In this document: positions 7,347 to 14,715 of the stretch, piece after piece
Layout of the letters: every line of letters begins with the position of its first letter
Numbering within the stretch: position 1 is the stretch's first letter
The notes under the pieces: model-generated
What the model was told of the DNA's origin: nothing
The model's input: the letters and a program-made list of their open reading frames with translations, nothing else
Databases searched by the model: none
Position numbers and translations under genes: made by a program
NCBI GenBank assembly: GCA_035526435.1
Contig: DATLCI010000132.1
Location: forward strand, 1-18,059
From: DATLCI01 sp035526435
GTDB taxonomy: Bacteria > Acidobacteriota > Terriglobia > Terriglobales > Acidobacteriaceae
Length of the DNA: 18,059 nucleotides
Direction: 5' to 3'

Positions 7347-8831
7347 ATGGCTCCCAACCCCTTGCGCAGTCTTGCCAGCCAGATCCTCTTGCTGATTTTC
7401 ACCGTGATGTTTGTCTCCGATCTCGCCGCCCAGTCGGGAATGGAGCGGGTGATCGCCGAGGCGCAGAAGCCTTCCCAGCTCGAAAAGAACCTGCAGGTTT
7501 TGACCGACGAGATCGGTGGGCGCGTCCCCCACACCCCCGCCATGCTGAAAGCAATCTCTTGGGGCGTATCGGCATTCAAGGAAGCGGGCGCCGATTCGGT
7601 GCGACTGGAGTCATTCTCCATGCCGGCTAGCTGGACGGAAGGAGCCACGTCCGTCCGCATCACGTCGCCGGTGCCCTTTACGGTGCGAGCTGTGGCTTCA
7701 CCCTGGACGCCGGCATTCACCGCGAAGGCCCCGGTGCGATTTGTAGACGTCGCTCATGGGAGCGAGGAAGAGTTTGCGAAGGCAGGCAGCATTGCCGGCG
7801 CCATCATACTGGTACATTCCAAGATCGGAACAACGTGGGAAGACCTCTTCAATGATTACCTGATCGCCCCGCCGATCATTCAGCGCGCCACCGCAGGCAA
7901 AGCAGCAGCCATCGCATTCATCAGCACTCGCGAGCACGACCTGTTGTATCGGCACATCAATGGCCTGCATGGCGAGGTCGCCAAGCTGCCAACGTTCATC
8001 GTGGCGCGCGAAGATGGCGAGCGCATCGCCCGCATCCTGGCTGCGGGGAAAAAACTAAGCGGCAATGTTTCGCTGCCCAACCGGATCGGTCCCGCGTTTC
8101 AAACGGCTAACGTGGTCGCGGAGGTCCGTGGCAGTGAAAAACCCGATGAATACGTAATCGTAGGGGCTCATTTGGATTCTTGGGACCTGGGCACCGGCGC
8201 TTTGGACAATGGGTGCAATGCGGCGCTGGTGATCGATGCCCTCCGTGCGATCAAAGCTTCCGGCCAGAAACCCCGGCGCTCCATCCGCTTTATCCTTTAT
8301 TCGGGAGAAGAGCAGGGCATGCTGGGCTCGCGCGATTACGCCCTCCGGCATCAATCCGAGCTCGACAAAATCGTTGCGGACATTGTGTTTGATACCGGCA
8401 TTGGCGAAGTGACGGGATACTCGCTGGGTGGCCGCAAAGACATGCAGGCCGCTGTTACCAAGCTGCTGGCTCCGCTGGAGACCTTTGGCGTAAAGGAACA
8501 CACCACGGACGCCTTCGTAGGGACGGACAACCTTCACCTATTACTTGAAGGCGTCCCGACTCTGGTCGCCAATCAGAAGGAGGCGAACTACCTGGTCAAT
8601 TATCACGCCAGCTCGGACACTTATGACAAAGTTGATCTCAGCGTCTTGCGACGCCACGTGGTCATCGCAGCGGCGACCGCCTTCGCCATCGCGGATGCTC
8701 CTGAACGTATTGCTCCCCGGCAGAACGTCTCCGAGATTGAGACCTTGCTTAAAGAAACGGCATTGGATGTCCAGCTAAAGACCTTTGGGATGTGGCCGGA
8801 ATGGCAGGAAATGGCCGCGCGTCGGAAGTGA
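7347..8831 (+). CDS. Secreted M28 zinc peptidase with PA-like insertion
   Basis: A 494-aa exported metallopeptidase resembling carboxypeptidase Q and aminopeptidase M28 proteins, probably cleaving di- or small peptides. A signal peptide covers about residues 1-28 (SQILLLIFTVMFVSDLAAQ). A protease-associated (PA)-like insertion lies at about 110-245. The catalytic part has GAHLDSWD (H275), LDNG (D287), SGEEQGMLGS (catalytic E321, zinc ligand E322), FDTG (D349) and NYHASSDTYDKVD (H420), so all five metal ligands and the general base are present. I chose the ATG at 7347 over the in-frame TTG at 7326; neither has a clear Shine-Dalgarno, so the start is uncertain by a few codons. It is divergent from the Rieske gene (129 bp apart) and followed 34 bp later by a symporter gene, suggesting breakdown and uptake in one operon. 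Confidence 0.9.
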   Translation: MAPNPLRSLASQILLLIFTVMFVSDLAAQSGMERVIAEAQKPSQLEKNLQVLTDEIGGRVPHTPAMLKAISWGVSAFKEAGADSVRLESFSMPASWTEGATSVRITSPVPFTVRAVASPWTPAFTAKAPVRFVDVAHGSEEEFAKAGSIAGAIILVHSKIGTTWEDLFNDYLIAPPIIQRATAGKAAAIAFISTREHDLLYRHINGLHGEVAKLPTFIVAREDGERIARILAAGKKLSGNVSLPNRIGPAFQTANVVAEVRGSEKPDEYVIVGAHLDSWDLGTGALDNGCNAALVIDALRAIKASGQKPRRSIRFILYSGEEQGMLGSRDYALRHQSELDKIVADIVFDTGIGEVTGYSLGGRKDMQAAVTKLLAPLETFGVKEHTTDAFVGTDNLHLLLEGVPTLVANQKEANYLVNYHASSDTYDKVDLSVLRRHVVIAAATAFAIADAPERIAPRQNVSEIETLLKETALDVQLKTFGMWPEWQEMAARRK

Positions 8832-8865
8832 TGCGTTTGTCCGTGGTTAAGGAGAGAGCTTACTC

Positions 8866-10701
8866 ATGCAGCTGACCATATTGGATTGGGTCGTCATCGC
8901 CGTTTATTTCGCGATCAACCTCGGTATTGGCTTTTACTACTACCGAAAAGCGAGCGGGAGCGTGGGCGAATTCTTCGTCTCCGGAAGGGAAGTTCCGTGG
9001 TGGCTGGCGGGAACTTCCATGGTGGCCACGACCTTTGGTGCGGATACTCCGCTGGTGGTGACCGGTTTTATTTATACCTACGGCATCGCCGGGAACTGGC
9101 TATGGTGGAGTTTTGCGCTGAGCGGCATGCTGACGGTTTTCTTTTTCGCTCGCTTGTGGCGGCGCGCCGGCGTGATCACGGACATGGAGTTTGCCGAGCT
9201 GCGTTACTCCGGTAAGCCAGCGGCGTTCTTGCGCGGGTTCCGCGCGCTCTACCTCGGACTCATCATCAACACCATCATCATGGGTTGGGTGAACCTTGCC
9301 ATGGTGAAGATCCTCGAGATCACGCTGGGCGTTTCGCATTTGCAGGCCATCGGTATTACGTTGGGCGTCGCCGCGTTCATCATGGTCTACACCGGAGCTT
9401 CCGGGCTGTGGTCCATCCTGTGGACGGACGTAGTGCAATTCGTATTGAAGATGAGCGTGGTGACGGCGCTCGCCGTGTATGCGGTGCAGGCCGTGGGCGG
9501 CATGGAGGCGTTGAAAACGAAGATCGCCGCGCATGACGCCGCGGTCGCAAACGGAACCAATACGCTGGCGTTCATCCCGGACTGGACATCGGGATGGTTC
9601 ATCATGTTCCTGGTATTCATCAGCTTGAACTGGTGGGCGAGTTGGTATCCCGGAGCCGAGCCGGGCGGCGGCGGATACATCGCCCAACGCATCTTCTCGG
9701 CAAAAAATGAGAAGCATTCGCTGGGTGCGACGCTGTGGTTCAACATCGCGCATTATGCGGTGCGTCCGTGGCCCTGGATACTGACCGCGCTGGTCGCGTT
9801 GCTGCTGTTTCCCAACCCTGTAAATCCGACCACGGGGAAGTTCGATCCCGAATTCGGTTACATGCTGGTGATGATCAATCACCTCCCGCCCTACCTGAGG
9901 GGGTTGATGCTGGCCGGGTTTGCGGCGGCGTACATGTCCACGATGGCGACGCACATCAACCTGGGCGCGTCGTACCTGATGAATGACTTTTACCGGCGCT
10001 TCGTCAAAAAAGATGCGGATGAGCACCACTATGTAGCCGCTTCGCGCGGGACGACCGTCTTTGTGACGCTACTGGCGGCGGGTGTCTCCTTTTATATGGA
10101 GTCGATCGGGGGGGCGTGGAAGTTCTTGCTGTCGATCGGCGCCGGGGCCGGCCTGGTGTTCATGCTGCGCTGGTTCTGGTGGCGTATCAATGCGTGGTCA
10201 GAGATCTCCGCCATGGTGGCCGCCGGGCTGTGCTCGTCTGTCTTGCAGACGAAGGTGGGATTGCCGGTGGTGGATATGCTCAACGGCTTCGACCCGAAAC
10301 TCCCGCTAGTTCCGATGGACGCCTCTGACCCCCACGGCTTTGCCTGGTTGATGATCATCACCACGGCGTTCACGACCATCGTATGGCTGATGGTGACGCT
10401 GTTCACGCAGCCCGAGCCGGTAGCCAAGCTGAAGGCTTTCTACGACAAGGTTCGCCCGTCGGCATTTGGCTGGGGGCCGATTGCGCGCGAGTCTGGATTT
10501 GAATCGAAACAGAGCCTGCTGTGGGCGACGGCGGATTGGATCGCCGGATGTTCGCTCATCTACTTCACCCTCTTCGGTGTGGGGCGCTTGATCTTTGGAC
10601 CCGCCATGACCGGCGTCTTATACCTGGTGGGTGCAGCTCTGTGCGTGGCGTTCTTGTACTGGGACCTTAATCGCCGAGGGTGGGAGACGCTCGTCGAATA
10701 G
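8866..10701 (+). CDS. Sodium:solute symporter (SSS family)
   Basis: A 611-aa inner-membrane transporter of the SSF fold, expected to couple sodium entry to uptake of an organic solute. It opens with LDWVVIAVYFAINLGIGFYYYRKASGSVGEFFVSGREVPWWLAG, the usual first helix plus the FF-GR loop of this family. About 13-15 hydrophobic helices follow. The region AAYMSTMATHINLGASYLMNDFYRRF (about 365-390) corresponds to the helix that forms the second sodium site and ends in the family's N/D-x-Y motif. The substrate cannot be read from the sequence. The neighbouring secreted peptidase gene suggests amino acids or small peptides, by inference only. The ATG has AAGGAG at 8849-8854. TerC follows after 27 bp (or 3 bp if its TTG start is used), so co-transcription is likely. 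Confidence 0.92.
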   Translation: MQLTILDWVVIAVYFAINLGIGFYYYRKASGSVGEFFVSGREVPWWLAGTSMVATTFGADTPLVVTGFIYTYGIAGNWLWWSFALSGMLTVFFFARLWRRAGVITDMEFAELRYSGKPAAFLRGFRALYLGLIINTIIMGWVNLAMVKILEITLGVSHLQAIGITLGVAAFIMVYTGASGLWSILWTDVVQFVLKMSVVTALAVYAVQAVGGMEALKTKIAAHDAAVANGTNTLAFIPDWTSGWFIMFLVFISLNWWASWYPGAEPGGGGYIAQRIFSAKNEKHSLGATLWFNIAHYAVRPWPWILTALVALLLFPNPVNPTTGKFDPEFGYMLVMINHLPPYLRGLMLAGFAAAYMSTMATHINLGASYLMNDFYRRFVKKDADEHHYVAASRGTTVFVTLLAAGVSFYMESIGGAWKFLLSIGAGAGLVFMLRWFWWRINAWSEISAMVAAGLCSSVLQTKVGLPVVDMLNGFDPKLPLVPMDASDPHGFAWLMIITTAFTTIVWLMVTLFTQPEPVAKLKAFYDKVRPSAFGWGPIARESGFESKQSLLWATADWIAGCSLIYFTLFGVGRLIFGPAMTGVLYLVGAALCVAFLYWDLNRRGWETLVE

Positions 10702-10728
10702 GATTTGCCCTTACAATCAGAAGCAGAC

Positions 10729-11673
10729 ATGCTCATCTTCTGGATCGGCTTCAACCTCTTTGTGGTGGCGATGCTGGCGCTCGACCTCGGCGTCTTTCAC
10801 AAGAAGTCGCATGAGGTGAAGTTTAAAGAGGCATTGATCTGGAGCGGCGTGTGGATCGCCCTGGCGTGCTCCTTTGCCGTGATCGTCTATTTCTGGCGCG
10901 GCGGGCAGCCAGGACTGGAATTTGTCACGGGTTACCTGATCGAGCTCTCGCTCAGCGTGGATAACCTGTTCGTCTTCCTCGTACTCTTTTCCTATTTCAA
11001 AGTTCCGGCGGAGCACCAGCATAAGGTACTTTTTTGGGGCATTGTAGGCGCGCTGATCATGCGGGCGCTGTTCATTGTGAGCGGCGTAGCGCTGATCAAC
11101 CGATTTCACTGGATCATCTATCTGTTCGGCGCGTTCCTGATCTACACCGGCATCAAGCTTGCCGTGCAGGATGAGACTGATATTCATCCGGAGAAGAACC
11201 CGGTATTGAAGTGGGCGCGCCGCACATTCCCCATGACCAAGGATTACGAAGATGGCAGCTTTGTAGTGGTGCGCGACGGGAAGCGGCTGGCGACACCGCT
11301 GTTCGCGGTGTTGTTGGTGGTGGAGACGACAGACCTGCTGTTCGCCGTGGATTCCATTCCGGCCATACTGGCCATCACCCGGGATCCGTTCATCGTGTAT
11401 ACGTCGAACGTCTTCGCCATCCTGGGGCTGCGGTCCATGTATTTTGCCCTGGCAGGGATGATGGCGGTCTTTCACTATCTGAACTATGGGTTGTCAGCCA
11501 TTTTGGTGTTTATCGGCGCCAAGATGCTGGTCTCAAACTTCTACAAGATACCCATCGTCGTCGCGCTAGGCGTGGTGGCCGGCCTACTGGCCGCCTCTAT
11601 CATTGCGTCATTGTTGTTCCCGCCTAAGCTAGCCAAAGAACTTCCGCAGGCGCCCTCCGGCGACGCGCTATAA
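10729..11673 (+). CDS. TerC/Alx-family membrane transporter
   Basis: A 314-aa integral membrane protein of the TerC family, whose characterised bacterial members export manganese, some onto secreted metalloenzymes. It opens FWIGFNLFVVAMLALDLGVFHKK. It carries the conserved acidic motifs LSVDNLFVFLVLFSYF and VETTDLLFAVDSIPAILAIT, the family's two repeat signatures with the metal-site aspartates. LRSMYFAL is also present. I chose the ATG at 10729; a TTG 8 codons upstream (10705) is in frame but lies only 3 bp after the previous stop, and both lack a strong Shine-Dalgarno. No yybP-ykoY riboswitch can fit in the short upstream gap. It is last in the peptidase-symporter-terC operon. Calling it a manganese exporter is inference from the family. 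Confidence 0.92.
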   Translation: MLIFWIGFNLFVVAMLALDLGVFHKKSHEVKFKEALIWSGVWIALACSFAVIVYFWRGGQPGLEFVTGYLIELSLSVDNLFVFLVLFSYFKVPAEHQHKVLFWGIVGALIMRALFIVSGVALINRFHWIIYLFGAFLIYTGIKLAVQDETDIHPEKNPVLKWARRTFPMTKDYEDGSFVVVRDGKRLATPLFAVLLVVETTDLLFAVDSIPAILAITRDPFIVYTSNVFAILGLRSMYFALAGMMAVFHYLNYGLSAILVFIGAKMLVSNFYKIPIVVALGVVAGLLAASIIASLLFPPKLAKELPQAPSGDAL

Positions 11674-11687
11674 TCAAGCGCCTTTTT
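11665..11687 (+). terminator. Short intrinsic terminator after terC
   Basis: GCGCT (11665-11669) pairs perfectly with AGCGC (11677-11681) around the 7-nt loop ATAATCA, followed by C and five T (11683-11687). The hairpin starts inside the last codons of the TerC gene, and its loop contains the stop codon. The 5-bp stem is short, so read-through into the M14 gene is possible. Confidence 0.5.
11669..11674 (+). promoter_or_regulatory. Candidate -10 element for the M14 peptidase gene
   Basis: A perfect TATAAT lies in the terminator hairpin and spans the TerC stop codon. It would start transcription near 11681, about 35 bases before the M14 start codon and upstream of its ribosome binding site. 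No good -35 is found at 16-18 bp (CGCAGG at 17), so this is weak by itself. Confidence 0.35.
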
Positions 11688-11715
11688 CACTCAATGATTT
11701 CCTGAGGTCTGCTCT

Positions 11716-14601
11716 ATGAAACGCGTACGTCTTGCATCGCTCGTGGTTTTTCTGATCGCCTCCGCCGTGTTTTCCTTCGCCCAGAAGTCAGCATGCAAGG
11801 TCACTGACAACGTTGAATACGGTAAGAAGATCAAGGAATACACGACCGAATCTTTTTTCATCACCGAACTCGTGGACCATCTGCCGGTAAGTTCGTGCGT
11901 GCCGTCGCCGGAAACTTTCCTCAAGCACGTTGTGGGCGCGCCGGGAGTTTTGACGCATGTAGCGGACATCAACGCGTATATGCGCTTGCTGGCGAGCAAG
12001 AGCCCGCGGGTGAAGGTGATGAGCATCGGCAAGAGCGAAGAAGGCCGCGAGATGCTAGTGGTAGCGATCTCCGATGAGGCGAACCTCGCGAAGCTGGACC
12101 GCTATCGCGAGATCACGGCCAAGCTGGCGGATCCGAGGACCATCACCGAGGCAGAGGCGCAGAAGCTGATCGCGGAAGGGAAGCCGATGTACTGGGCGGC
12201 GGGCAGTATTCATTCGCCGGAGACGGCGTCGCCGGAATTGCAGATGGAGTTGGCCTACCGGCTGGCGGTGGAAGATTCGCCCTTCATCCAGAAGATCCGG
12301 AAGGATTCCATCATCATGCTGACCCCGGTGGTTGAAGTGGATGGACGAGACCGCATGGTGGATCTGTATACCTATCGGACGAAGAATCCGGACAAGCCGC
12401 AGTACCCGCTGACCTGGTGGGGGCACTACGTGGCGCACGACAACAATCGCGATGGCATGACGCTGTCGTTGGCGTTGTCGCGCAACATGATGAAGACGTT
12501 TCTTGATTTCCATCCCACGGTGTTCCATGACCTGCACGAGTCAGTGCCCTATCTGTACATCTCGACGGGGACCGGTCCTTACAATGCCTGGCTTGATCCC
12601 ATCACTATCAGCGAGTGGCAGTCGATGGCATACCACGAGATCCAGGAGATGACGAAGCGCGGCGTAGTCGGCGTGTGGACCCATGGTTTCTATGACGGCT
12701 GGGCGCCCAACTACATGTTCTACCTGGCCAATGGGCACAATTCCATCGGCCGTTTTTACGAGACGTTTGGCAATGGCGGCGCTGATACCCGTACGCGCAC
12801 GCTTCCGGCAACTTCGACTTCACGCGAATGGTTCCGTCCGAATCCGCCGCTCGCAAAAGTGAAGTGGTCCATCCGCAACAACATCAACATGGCGCAGAGC
12901 GCGCTGCTATTCGGAATGCACAACGTCGCTAGCAACGGGACGCAGTTCCTGCAGAACTTTTATGCCAAGAGCAAACGCTCGGTGGAAAAGGCCCGGCGCG
13001 AAGGTCCGGCGGCCTGGGTGTTTGCGGGCGATGATCCGCGCCCGGCAGAGCAGGCGCGTTTGTTGAACCTTTTCAAGTTGCAAGGGATTGAAGTGCATCG
13101 GGCGAATGACGAGGTGAAAGTCGGCGAGACGAAGTATCCGGCTGGCTCTTACGTGGTGCGCATGGACCAGCCTTACAGCCGCATGGCGGACATGATGCTG
13201 GACACGCAGTATTACAGTCCGCGCGACCCGCGTTCGTACGATGACACGGGCTGGACGATCGGCGCGCTGCGCAATGTGAAGACGGCCCGCGTGATGGAGA
13301 CCTCCATCCTCGACGCGCCGATGACCAAGGTCGACGGCGACTTGAAGCCGGCCGGTGGCACCTCGGGACAGGGCGGCATAGCGCTGATCGAGCACAACAC
13401 CGACAACACGCTGGCGACGCTGCGTTTCCGCTTACCGAAAGTAAAAATGGAAGCGGCGGAAGAAGCGTTTGAAGTGGATGGCAAGAAATTCCGCGCGGGA
13501 ACATTCATTGTCCGCGAGGGCAGCGCCGTCATGGACCAGGCGAAGAGCTTGGGCATCAAGGTCCACTCTACCGGTGCAGAGCTGAAGGTGAAGACTCATC
13601 CCGTGTCGGCTCCGCGGATCGCCTTGCTGCATGGCTGGCAGAGTACGCAGAACGATGGCTGGTATCGCATTGCCATGGACAAGCTGGAGGTTCCATACAC
13701 CTACATTGCGGATACGAAAGTCAGAGACACCGCGGATCTACGGTCTATGTTCGACGTCATCCTGGTGCCGCCGACGTACAACACGCTGGGCGCGGCATTG
13801 CGCGGGATCCCAATGCGGGGCGCTCCCATGCCGTGGAAGAACTCCGATGAAATGAAGAACCTGGTCGCCGATGGGATCGATTCCACTGACGACATGCGCG
13901 GAGGTTTGGGATACTCCGGTCTGGCGAACCTGGAAAAGTTTGTCAGCGACGGCGGCTTGTTGATCGCCACGCAAAACAGCACGGTATTGCCGGTGCAAGG
14001 CGGGATGACGGACATGGTGAGCATCGTCGATCCGCGTACTCTGCAAGCGCCGGGCAGCGTGCTGCTGGCCAACGTGGAAGATAAGAAGAGTCCGATAGCG
14101 TACGGATACGAGGACAAGCTTTACGTCTATTTCCGCCAAGGCCCCATCCTCCGGGTGAGCACCGGTTTCGGGCAGGATACGCCGAATCCCGCGGAAGCTG
14201 GCGGGGGCCGACCGAGTGGCCGGGGCGGTCCCAATGATTCAGATGTCATCCAGGGACGCCAATACAGCGAGCCGGAAAAACCCGTGAAGCGAAGCCCCAA
14301 GGAACAGGAATACTTCATTCCGGAGGATTCCCTCGAGACCGCGCGAACCGCGCTTCCACCGCAGAATCAGTGGCCGCGCGTGATCCTGCGCTTCGCGCCC
14401 GAAAAGGAGTTACTGCTGAGCGGGATGTTGGTTGGCGCCAGCGAGATTGCGGAAAAGCCCGCCGTCATCGACGTTCCGCACGGTAAGGGACATACCCTAC
14501 TGTTCGCTAACAATCCAATGTGGCGCGACGAGACCATGGGGAGCTTCTTCCTGTTGTTCAACGCCATGATGCACTTTGATCAGTTGGACGCCGGCCGCTA
14601 G
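11716..14601 (+). CDS. Large secreted M14 zinc carboxypeptidase
   Basis: A 961-aa exported metallocarboxypeptidase-like enzyme. A signal peptide covers residues 1-22 (LVVFLIASAVFSFAQ). C27 and C61 are the only cysteines in the N-terminal region and could form a disulphide. The M14 domain (about 75-400) has zinc ligands H166 and E169 in GSIHSPETAS, an N244-R245 pair in NNRDG (substrate carboxylate binding) and H274 in DLHE. A late glutamate in RFYETFG (E349) is the likely catalytic base. Beta-rich linker regions follow to about residue 630. A class I glutamine-amidotransferase-like domain lies at about 632-950 (HGWQSTQNDGWYRIA, GLANLEKFVSDGGLLIA, GHTLLFANNPMWR). This domain lacks a nucleophilic cysteine. 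A Gly/Pro/Arg-rich insert sits at about 822-865. GAGG at 11704-11707 supports the start. Substrate is unknown. Confidence 0.9.
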   Translation: MKRVRLASLVVFLIASAVFSFAQKSACKVTDNVEYGKKIKEYTTESFFITELVDHLPVSSCVPSPETFLKHVVGAPGVLTHVADINAYMRLLASKSPRVKVMSIGKSEEGREMLVVAISDEANLAKLDRYREITAKLADPRTITEAEAQKLIAEGKPMYWAAGSIHSPETASPELQMELAYRLAVEDSPFIQKIRKDSIIMLTPVVEVDGRDRMVDLYTYRTKNPDKPQYPLTWWGHYVAHDNNRDGMTLSLALSRNMMKTFLDFHPTVFHDLHESVPYLYISTGTGPYNAWLDPITISEWQSMAYHEIQEMTKRGVVGVWTHGFYDGWAPNYMFYLANGHNSIGRFYETFGNGGADTRTRTLPATSTSREWFRPNPPLAKVKWSIRNNINMAQSALLFGMHNVASNGTQFLQNFYAKSKRSVEKARREGPAAWVFAGDDPRPAEQARLLNLFKLQGIEVHRANDEVKVGETKYPAGSYVVRMDQPYSRMADMMLDTQYYSPRDPRSYDDTGWTIGALRNVKTARVMETSILDAPMTKVDGDLKPAGGTSGQGGIALIEHNTDNTLATLRFRLPKVKMEAAEEAFEVDGKKFRAGTFIVREGSAVMDQAKSLGIKVHSTGAELKVKTHPVSAPRIALLHGWQSTQNDGWYRIAMDKLEVPYTYIADTKVRDTADLRSMFDVILVPPTYNTLGAALRGIPMRGAPMPWKNSDEMKNLVADGIDSTDDMRGGLGYSGLANLEKFVSDGGLLIATQNSTVLPVQGGMTDMVSIVDPRTLQAPGSVLLANVEDKKSPIAYGYEDKLYVYFRQGPILRVSTGFGQDTPNPAEAGGGRPSGRGGPNDSDVIQGRQYSEPEKPVKRSPKEQEYFIPEDSLETARTALPPQNQWPRVILRFAPEKELLLSGMLVGASEIAEKPAVIDVPHGKGHTLLFANNPMWRDETMGSFFLLFNAMMHFDQLDAGR

Positions 14602-14630
14602 GGGTGAATCCTAACTTGTGCGATGCCTGT

Positions 14631-14662
14631 TTTCGCCGGATTTGATTGCCAGTCCGGCGAAA
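14631..14662. repeat. Perfect 10-bp inverted repeat upstream of gdh
   Basis: TTTCGCCGGA (14631-14640) and its exact complement TCCGGCGAAA (14653-14662) are separated by 12 bases. No T-run follows on either strand, so it does not look like an intrinsic terminator. It lies in the 114-bp gap before the glutamate dehydrogenase gene and covers the likely -35 region, so it is a candidate operator or leader structure. Confidence 0.6.
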
Positions 14663-14678
14663 TCGGGATAATATCCCG
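14646..14678 (+). promoter_or_regulatory. Candidate gdh promoter with a palindrome over the -10
   Basis: TTGCCA (14646-14651, 5 of 6 to the -35 consensus) is followed either by GATAAT at 14667 (5 of 6, spacer 15) or by TAATAT at 14669 (4 of 6, spacer 17). The -10 region is the centre of a 15-base dyad, CGGGATAATATCCCG (14664-14678). A protein bound at this palindrome would block the promoter. Pattern-based only. Confidence 0.4.
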
Positions 14679-14715
14679 TTCCCGGCAGGCATTACGCTGG
14701 TTAGGAATCGAACCC

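Noticed and set aside
7218..7532. Upstream extension of the DUF2231-Rieske frame (105 residues)
   Set aside because: It lies antisense to the M28 peptidase gene and its divergent promoter region. Its composition is unlike the family, and a strong ribosome binding site sits before the ATG at 7217, where the family motif begins.
9100..10029. 309-aa open frame antisense to the symporter
   Set aside because: It is His/Arg/Gln-rich with low hydrophobicity, has no recognisable motif and mirrors a strongly coding plus-strand gene, so it is a codon-bias shadow.
10702..10728. Manganese riboswitch (yybP-ykoY type) before terC
   Set aside because: Only 27 bases separate terC from the symporter gene, far too few for that structure.
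10717..11475. 252-aa open frame antisense to terC
   Set aside because: It has the same shadow pattern (His/Arg/Gln-rich), with no ribosome binding site or family match.
14631..14662. Inverted repeat as terminator of the M14 gene
   Set aside because: The stem is strong but the loop is 12 nt and neither strand has a T-run after it, so an operator or leader role is more likely.
14623..14715. Longer glutamate dehydrogenase start adding 31 residues
   Set aside because: There is no ribosome binding site, and the residues would be encoded across two inverted repeats and the promoter candidate. The start at 14716 has a Shine-Dalgarno sequence and the usual family length.
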